Below are positions 57,769 through 64,000 of a stretch of 64,000 bases of DNA, piece after piece. The notes beneath the pieces are model-generated. The model ran no database searches and was not told where the DNA came from. It saw only the letters and a list, made by a program, of their open reading frames with translations. A program made the translations under genes and the position numbers. The DNA lies in the NCBI RefSeq assembly GCF_029873635.1, contig NC_080428.1, forward strand, positions 68,071,601 to 68,135,600, written 5' to 3'. Source of the stretch: Malania oleifera (Eukaryota; Streptophyta; Magnoliopsida; Santalales; Ximeniaceae). The stretch's first letter is position 1. Each line of letters begins with the position of its first letter.

Positions 57769-58868
57769 ATTATGAAAGATGCTATATAACCATGTACTAT
57801 ATGTTATCAGAACCCGGATGTTAGTTTAATTTAGTTCAGGAGCTCGGTACCGCAACTATATAGATCAGATATCTATGTTCAGATTAGTGCTAACCACTCC
57901 ACGAGGGGGTGGGAGATGGATAGTCGATGTGGCTTTCAGTAGAGTGTGGACGTCCACTTGGCAGTCCGGACCAAAGTGTGGCGAGCTCATTGTACTTACA
58001 GACATATTTGACTTGGCAGTGGTTGGCTAGCCATTATCGGGTCCCACCTTCGGGCTGTACAACCCGTCATGGGGGGTAATACATGACATTAGCTAACTAT
58101 TCATCCTGGGTATGTTTTTAGTATTATCAGTTATAACAGATGTTTTATGTACGTTATGATTTATTAACAAATATGAAAGTATATGCAAATTTAGTATGTT
58201 GTGATAAATGTTTACCAATATATGAAATGTATTGTGTATGTATAATTACATTAAATGTTCATGTTGCCACATAGCTGTATTTAGTTCATTTTCCCTTACT
58301 GAGAAGTGTCTCACCCTTAAACTAAATATATTTTTCAGGAGACCCTGAGTGACCGGCAGGTTGTAGCCGCCATGGAGTTAGTGGTATTACCCCGCTAGGA
58401 GGGTGAGATTTTGTACTAGGGTCAGAATCATTTTGTATTTGATCCTAGAGTTATTTTGATGTTTATGAGGATGTATATAAATACAATTTTATGATGTTGT
58501 AGTAAACTCTGGTATTATGCTTTATGGATGGATGATTGAGATTTTATACTTGCTGTTGCTTAGGTTTCCGCTGTGATTGACAGGTGTCCCCGTTACCCAT
58601 GGGTTCGGGTTGACCATTTTATTTATTATGTTATATTTCACATTAAGAAATTGAGGTCGTTATAGAAACCATATTTGATAATTAAATGATTGTGAATAAT
58701 GTGGAATGATGAATTATTGAGACTGCGAATATTGTTTGGTTGTGAATTCTCCTTGGTTGAATATACTAGTTGATTACATATACTGATGTTGTGTATACTG
58801 TGGTAGAATTGTGGATGTGTTGAATGATTGGTTTGCGGTTGACTTTTCTTGTGGTTCATGTAAATTGT

Positions 58869-59017
58869 GATATAGCGTTGGCAGTGGTATGAGGAGGTGG
58901 TTATATAGTACCTGGTATAACCGTCATATAACGTTGGCAGTGGTATGAGAAGGTCGTTATGTGGGCATTTATATTGGGAGGTAAACATTGGCAGTGGTAT
59001 GAGGAGGTTGTTTACCT
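58869..59017 (+). repeat. Tandem stem-loop array, three copies (5' LTR of gypsy B)
   Basis: Copy 1 is decayed (GATATAGCG with GGTTATATAG). Copy 2: CATATAACG with CGTTATGTG, one G-T pair. Copy 3: AGGTAAACA (58979-58987) with TGTTTACCT (59009-59017), perfect. The loop is TTGGCAGTGGTATGAGGAGG with one variant. Confidence 0.86.
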
Positions 59018-60111
59018 ATTTACCATGAATGAAGTGTTTGTTTTGTACCTTTGTGGTTTGATTAGTCCTGTGTGGACCAGTCTTGTGTGGACATGTATGT
59101 TGTGTGATTGGTTTGTCCTATGTGGACCATGTAATATGTGTGATTGGTTAGTCATGTGTGGACATGTATATGTAATTGACAGTCTTGTGTGGACGTGTAT
59201 GATGTGTGTGTTAGAGTCCTGTGTGGACGAATACATATTGTGTGGTTGTAGACCCTGTGTGGGTATGATTGAAGACTGTATGATTATCCTGTGTGGATTG
59301 ATTTGGATATGCATATATGTGTGGAGTTCTGTAAACGAATATTATTGGCTGCATGTGACTTCAATTAATTAAGTATTTATGGTAAAGTAGATTACTCCAC
59401 CCGAGAGCTTGCTGAGAAAAGCGAGTACTTTGGTAATTATATATGGATACCAGAGTAGAGGGAAGCCACTTGTATAGGCGGGTGACCTCCCCTATTCTTG
59501 GTGACTTTACCTGGATACATAACCTAAGGGCTTATTTAGAAAGGTGAGTGCACCGGTGTTAGCACTAGAGTAGAGGGAATCTACTTGTATGAGCGGGTAG
59601 ACTTCCCTATTCTCTGGAATTATCAGTTAAATAATTAGGTATGTGGACATGTGATTTGGATGACAGAGAAATTTGCCATGGTGTGATTATGAATGGGTTA
59701 CTTTGGCTGCTATCGGAATTTGAATGTGCGATATGGATATTTTAATTATATATTAAACACTTCGCCACACACTATTATAGATTATTTTTTCCTTACTGAA
59801 AGGTGTCTTACCCTGTCATTGATTAAATCTTTTCAGGTTATCCAGGTGATCGAGCTTAGATAGCTCCAGGGTGGGGTAGTTTTGTGAGTGATACCAGAAC
59901 AGTTATGTTTTTAGTTTTTATGATATATATATTACTCAGGTTTTGTAATATGAAGAATTAGATTGTAATTATTATGGATTTGCATGTGTAAATATAGAAC
60001 TCTGGTATATTTTGTTGAGTTATTTTTATTTTCGCTGCGTGAATGGTATTAGAGATGCATGTTGGTCTCATAACAGTCCAGGTCTACGTGACGGGTCCGG
60101 GGTGTTATAGT

Positions 60112-60123
60112 TGGTATCAGAAC
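60112..60123 (+). other. Primer-binding site of gypsy B
   Basis: TGGTATCAGAAC, two bases after the LTR end; one mismatch to the tRNA-Met type TGGTATCAGAGC. Confidence 0.85.
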
Positions 60124-60512
60124 ATAACGGTCTTGCAGACTTTAGGAGGATCAATACCAGAGTATAAGTTTGAGTTAAATAAGGGTAGGAATGGGTAGAT
60201 TAGGGTGTTGATAGAAGTTTGAGTTTGTTTTGTAGCTTGCAAGTAGAAATCCCTTGATAGACTTCATTGATTTTTTGAATCAATTGACGATTTCAGAAAA
60301 CTATGGTAGATCCATCAACGGTGATGTTTCCGAGCAGAGGAACTAAAATTTGGAATTTGATTTTGAAAGTTAAGATGATTGTAGCTAATTGGATGTTGGA
60401 TATTTAATTGAGGACTGGATATTAAATTGGTTTTATGTTTTATGATTATGTCAGAAATATATTAAGATCTGGAGATTCTACAATTGCCTCAGTTGTATAT
60501 TTATATTTAGGG

Positions 60513-61600
60513 ATGGATCCAAGAGACAAAGGCGTGGATGAAGGAGGAGGAAGTGAAATGGGAGCTTCCAGTGGGGACAAAATTGACACCTATCGACTAT
60601 TACAAGGAATAGCTCGTCAGGTTAGGGAAGAAATGAGACGGGACTTCGAGGGATCAAGCTACCCACCGGTGCACCAGGGTTGCACAATTGATCAATTTAC
60701 TCGTATAAAACCTTCATATTTTGAGGGTGGCACCAATCTGGTTAAGGTTGAGATATGGATGCAAGAGATGGAAAAAATACTTGCTGTGTTGAACTGTACC
60801 GAGGAGCAAAAGGTTCTTTTCGCCACCTTCAAACTAACCGGAGAAGCTGAATGGTGGTGGCATGCAATGAAGCTGTTGGAGGAACAACGAGCGGTACCTA
60901 TAGAGATGACCTGGGATCACTTCAAGTAGGTTTTCTACGACTAATATTTTCCTCCCACTACCAGAATTGCGAAGGCGGAGGAATTTTTTTAGCTTGACTG
61001 AGGGGCGCCTCGCTGTTCAACAGTATGCCACTAAATTTCTGAAGCTATCTTGTTTTGCACGTTATGTGATTCCAAATGAATATCAGAAGGCGAGATGGTT
61101 TGAAAGGGGCCTGAATCAGAGGATTCATGAGCATATGACGTTTCTGCGGATTCCGGATTTCACGGAGTTGGTGGAGAAAGCTACTGTGGCAGAGTCGAGT
61201 CTGCAGAAGGGTACAGAGGCATCAGAACGAAGGAAAAGGCATGCGTCTCCACATTCCCAAAAAAATGTCAGACAAGGGTCGCGGAGGGGAGACAGAGATG
61301 CAGCGGGCTAGGGGTCAGAAAAAAGTGATCAGGGACGACAAGGTGATTCGTCATGCCCCTACTGCCCTAGATGTAATCAGCGGCATTGGGGAGAATGCCG
61401 GAGTAGGGGTGTCGTATGCTACATATGCGAAAAACATGGTCACATAGCTCGAGAATGTCGAGAACCGCTGAATAATGCACCAGTTTCGAATCAGAACTAA
61501 AGGAACAACTCGGTACCTCGCAACGGCAGTGTCCTGGCGCATGTCTATATGTTGGGTACACCTAAAGAGGGCAACACTAAAAGCCCGGGTATATATTTAT
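60513..61600 (+). pseudogene. Gypsy B gag with zinc knuckle, fused to protease start
   Basis: ATG at 60513 opens [20 protein letters not shown]. The retrotransposon gag domain follows ([13 protein letters not shown] near 60841; LTEGRLAVQQYATKFLKLSC near 60995; KARWFERGLN near 61090). A stop at 60927 and a frame change before 60967 break it. Near 61358-61390 lies CPYCPRCN, and near 61418-61459 an intact CCHC knuckle CYICEKHGHIAREC. AHVYMLGTPKEGN near 61537 is the usual lead-in to protease, after which the coding sequence ends and the 3' non-coding stub starts. Gag would form the particle; without pol the element could move only with help from another copy, and the broken gag argues it is dead. 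Confidence 0.87.
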
Positions 61601-61742
61601 GTTAATATGAATGTTAATTTTGTTTAGCTATGCATGATTCGGTGATGTACATGTTTAGATTGGTTGAAATTTATGAATGTGTGTAGTTAACTTTTTGATG
61701 TTGAAAATAGTGATTAACGAATTTCGAGGAAGAAATTCTTTT

Positions 61743-61755
61743 AAGGAGGGGAGAA
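61743..61755 (+). other. Polypurine tract of gypsy B
   Basis: AAGGAGGGGAGAA, directly before the 3' LTR; the plus-strand primer site. Confidence 0.9.
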
Positions 61756-62068
61756 TGTAATGACCCAAAAAATTTTAAACTTTTTAAAATAATAAGAAGG
61801 ATAAAAGGGAAGGAAAAAGAAATTTTTAAAAGGTGACAGCGAGCAATCGTCGACGAACCAACTGGTCTCGTCGACGAGAGTTATGTCTTGGCTCGTTGAC
61901 GAAGACACATGTCTCGTCGATGAGGAATTACTGAAAGGGGTTTTTATTTGAATGAAATTCGTCGATGAGTTTCCAGTTTCGTAGCCGATCGGTGTACTTG
62001 GACTCGTCGACGAATCCCTACCTATAAATAGCGTGTTCTTTCATTTTAGCACGAAATTTTTTGCTTGT

Positions 62069-62130
<62 letters not shown>

Positions 62131-62998
62131 ATTTCAGCCCTACTACCTTCTCTCTTCGATTCCAGACCGGATTTAGCTTGGTTCAACAATCGGAAGCTAC
62201 CACGAGACTCTGGGGAAGATTTTTTGCAATTTAGGTGGAGCAGATTTTCGATTTGAGAAGTTTGGGAAACATCCCAAAACCAGGATAAGTGAAATAATTT
62301 AAGGTATTATTATTATTTTTAAGTATTTGGAGCCTAGGAAGTATCATAAGGGTGTTTTACTAAGATTTGAGGAATTTTGAATTTTTGGAATACAGGGTCT
62401 CGTTTTGTTGATTTTAGGCCGAATCCCGAGGAGCAGGTAAGGGGAAATATTTTATAATAGTTTTTTGATAATTTTTAAAACGACTAATTTTGGGTATAAT
62501 TTCTACATATCCAGGTATAATTTTTCTGAATTATGCTGGTATTGAAAATACTATTTATATATATGTATATTATATTGGGAAAAATCGTGTGGTTGAAACC
62601 ATATTTGATAATTAAATGATTGTGAATAATGTGGAATGATGAATTATTGAGATTGCGAATATTGTTTGGCTGTGAAGTCTGCTTGGTTGAATATATTGGT
62701 TAATTGTGGATACTGATGTTGTGTATACTATGGTAAAATTGTGGATGTGTTGAATGATTGGTTTGCAGTTGACTTGTGTTGTGGTTCATGTAAATTACGA
62801 TATAACGTTGGTAGTGATATGAGGAGGTCGTTATATCGTACCTGATATAACCGTCATATAACGTTGGCAGTGGTATGAGGAGGTCATTTTATGGGCGTTT
62901 ATATTGGGAGGTAAACATTAACAGTGGTGAGGAGGTTGTTTACCTATTTACCATGAACGGAGTGTTTGTTTTTTACCTTTGTGGTTTGATTAGCCTGT
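61756..62998 (+). repeat. 3' LTR of gypsy B, truncated
   Basis: TGTAATGACCC start; aligns with the 5' LTR through the TCGTCGACGA cluster (61848-62012), TATAAATAGCG at 62023, a long CT tract (62072-62127) and the stem-loop array, then departs at GGTTTGATTAGCCTGT near 62985-62998. The rest of the LTR is lost. Confidence 0.87.
62797..62945 (+). repeat. Tandem stem-loop array (3' LTR of gypsy B)
   Basis: Copy 1: ACGATATAACG (62797-62807) with CGTTATATCGT (62829-62839), a perfect 11-bp stem. Copy 2 has lost its right arm. Copy 3: AGGTAAACA (62909-62917) with TGTTTACCT (62937-62945), perfect although its loop has lost two bases. Confidence 0.87.
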
Positions 62999-63165
62999 CG
63001 ATATCTTCTAGTTGACGAGACACGTTCCCGTCAACGAGACCCTCATAAGTGCTCTTCTACGAATCCCCTGTATTTGTCGACGAGACCCTGTTTAATTTTT
63101 GAATTTTAATTATTTTTCTCTCCTTCTCCTATTATTAAATTATGAAAATTATTCAGGTCTCTACA
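62999..63165 (-). mobile_element. LTR fragment, - strand, between gypsy B and copia
   Basis: On the - strand it starts TGTAGAGACCTGAAT at 63165, inside the integrase of the following copia, and includes a partial TCGTCGACGA cluster (TAGTTGACGAGACACG near 63011, CCGTCAACGAGACC near 63029, TTTGTCGACGAGACC near 63075). The rest is missing; its other side abuts the truncated 3' LTR of gypsy B. Confidence 0.7.
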
Positions 63166-64000
63166 TCTAGGACCCCTCAACAAAATGGTGTGGTAGAAAA
63201 AAAGAATAAGTCATTACAAGAAATGGGTAGGACCATGTTGAATGAGCATCAACTACCTAAATATTTTTGGACTGAGGCCATAAATATTATATTTTATGTC
63301 ATGAATAAAGTGTTGATTAAACTGACACTTAATAAAACCCCTTATGAATTGTGGAACAACCATAGACCGAATATTTCTTATTTTCATGTTTTTGGTTGTA
63401 AATGCTTTGTGCTTAGGGATAATGAGCATTCAGGGAAATTTGATTCTAAATCTAATGAAAGCATTTTCCTAGGTTATGCTCTTAATAGTAAAGCATATAG
63501 AGTTTTCAATAAAAGAACCTTAACTATCATTGAATCTATTCATGTTGTATTTGATTAATCAAATCCGTTTTCAAAGAAAAATGATGAAGATGACATTGAC
63601 ATTAGAAAATGCTTAGACAAGCTATCTATTGAAAACAATGCAAGTGAAAATTCAAAAATAAATGATAAATCATCTGAAGATAATAACAATGAGAAGGAAA
63701 TTCAAGAGTTGCCTAGGGATTGGAAATTTATTAGAAACCATCCTATAGATTAAATCATAGGTGAACCATCCCGTGGTGTAGCCATAAGATCCTCCTTGAA
63801 AAACCTTGTGAGTCATTCTACTTTCTTGTCCCAAGAAGAACCTAAAAATATTAAAGAAGCAATAGAGGATGAGTCTTGGATGATGTCCATGTAAGAATAA
63901 CTTAATCAATATGAAAGAAGTAAAGTGTGGACCTTAGTTCCTAGGGCAAGTGATCATACAATTATTGGAACCAAATGGGTGTATAGAAATAAGAAAGATG
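63166..64000 (+). pseudogene. Copia integrase to reverse-transcriptase start (SIRE-like), runs off the window
   Basis: SRTPQQNGVVEKKNKSLQEM near 63166 is the end of the integrase core with its last catalytic Glu. YFWTEAINIIFYVMNKVLIK, FHVFGCKCFVLRDNEHSGKF and FLGYALNSKAYRVFNKRTL follow, the conserved C-terminal region. A stop at 63556 ends the open frame. The same frame goes on through an acidic linker to WTLVPRASDHTIIGTKWVYR near 63928, the beginning of reverse transcriptase, with further stops near 63752 and 63892-63898. The motifs resemble the SIRE/Maximus group from memory. Its upstream part is cut off by the LTR insertion at 63165. Confidence 0.85.

Larger units (their letters stand above)
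56566..58664 (+). mobile_element. Solo LTR nested in the 5' LTR of gypsy B, TSD GAAAC
   Basis: 2.1 kb. Starts TATGACAACCC and ends GAGGTCGTTATA, with GAAAC on both sides (56561-56565 and 58665-58669). The right-hand LTR of gypsy B (62588-62610) shows the uninterrupted sequence GGTTGAAACCATATTTG, an internal empty site. Order: TCGTCGACGA cluster 56692-56876, TATAAATACT near 56883, CT microsatellite 56933-57012, donor-like GAGGTAAGGC near 57139 and CAGGTAAGGG near 57298, CGGC/GCCG hairpins 57669-57768, TTACTGAGAAGTGTCTCAC near 58297. Same family as 39186-41196. Confidence 0.92.
55736..60109 (+). repeat. 5' LTR of gypsy B, interrupted by a solo LTR
   Basis: TGTAATGACCC at 55736 to GGGGTGTTATA at 60109. 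Excluding 56566-58669 it is about 2.27 kb. Order: TCGTCGACGA cluster 55828-56016, TATAAATAG at 56024, CT tract 56073-56092, donor-like GGGTAAGTG near 56249, acceptor-like TTGATTTTAG near 56382 and CAGGTAAGGG near 56400, stem-loop array 58869-59017, GTGTGGAC repeats 59064-59300, GAGAGCTTGCTGAGAAAAGC near 59403, ACTGAAAGGTGTCTTACC near 59796. Confidence 0.88.
55736..62998 (+). mobile_element. Gypsy-type element B, gag-only deletion derivative
   Basis: 5' LTR 55736-60109 (with a nested solo LTR), primer-binding site 60112-60123, gag 60513-61500, the first residues of protease, then directly the 3' internal stub, polypurine tract (61743-61755) and a truncated 3' LTR (61756-62998). Protease to integrase is missing. 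The right LTR breaks off inside, so no target duplication can be checked. It is closely related to gypsy A (same LTR architecture, same PPT context). Confidence 0.88.

Noticed and set aside
57661..57775. Regular 36-base direct repeats resembling a short CRISPR array
   Set aside because: The genome is a plant's, the units have no unique spacers, and the array lies inside an LTR.

Overview
The window is nuclear DNA of a flowering plant, most likely a eudicot. It is AT-rich, has spliced genes with GT-AG introns, and is dominated by plant-type LTR retrotransposons, an RTE-type LINE, tRNA-derived SINEs and MITEs. One protein-coding gene looks intact: a PMT2-like pectin-type methyltransferase on the + strand (CDS exons 24958-29333, six coding exons, 615 residues, plus a leader intron). 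One orphan first exon of a possible organelle-targeted protein lies on the - strand (5689-5964). Everything else that encodes protein is decayed transposon coding sequence.

Layout. 1-5.4 kb: a SINE, then a nearly full-length dead LINE bounded by a perfect 20-bp target duplication (1371-1390 and 4533-4552), then copia-LTR-like sequence. 5.4-9.2 kb: the orphan exon, a poly(A)-tailed SINE and a dispersed repeat. 9172-11769: a 2.6-kb solo LTR with TSD ACACC, inserted into that dispersed repeat. 12.9-17.9 kb: the 3' end of a - strand gypsy element (LTR 12885-17393) with a second solo LTR (13278-15476) nested inside. 18.2-23 kb: a foldback element, MITEs and a - strand LTR (20180-21799). 23.2-29.6 kb: the PMT2-like gene. 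32.7-49.7 kb: a four-level nest. A Tork-like copia element (32723-49665, TSD CCCAA) holds a + strand gypsy element (35009-46848, TSD GAAAG). That holds a 3'-truncated - strand Tekay-like gypsy (36100-44556), whose protease region holds a solo LTR (39186-41196, TSD AGATT). 50-55 kb: AT-rich DNA with a MITE, a second copy of the SINE and dispersed repeats. 55-64 kb: LTR fragments, then a gag-only gypsy deletion derivative (55736-62998) whose 5' LTR carries another solo LTR (56566-58664, TSD GAAAC), then a SIRE-like copia pol fragment that runs off the window.

The most striking pattern is in the gypsy LTRs, which look modular. Ten separate LTR copies carry a cluster of the near-palindrome TCGTCGACGA. 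In the LTRs where a TATA box is visible, the cluster lies just upstream of it, followed by a CT-rich tract and two consensus 5' splice donors. Several families then carry a tandem array of small stem-loops. In one class the loop is nearly constant (TTGGCAGTGGTATGAGGAGG) while the stems differ between copies and still pair, including compensatory changes. A block containing CTTACTGAGAGGTGTCTCAC follows near the LTR end. I know of no name for this architecture; it is the best candidate here for something undescribed. All statements rest on reading the sequence by eye; no alignment, folding or database search was run.
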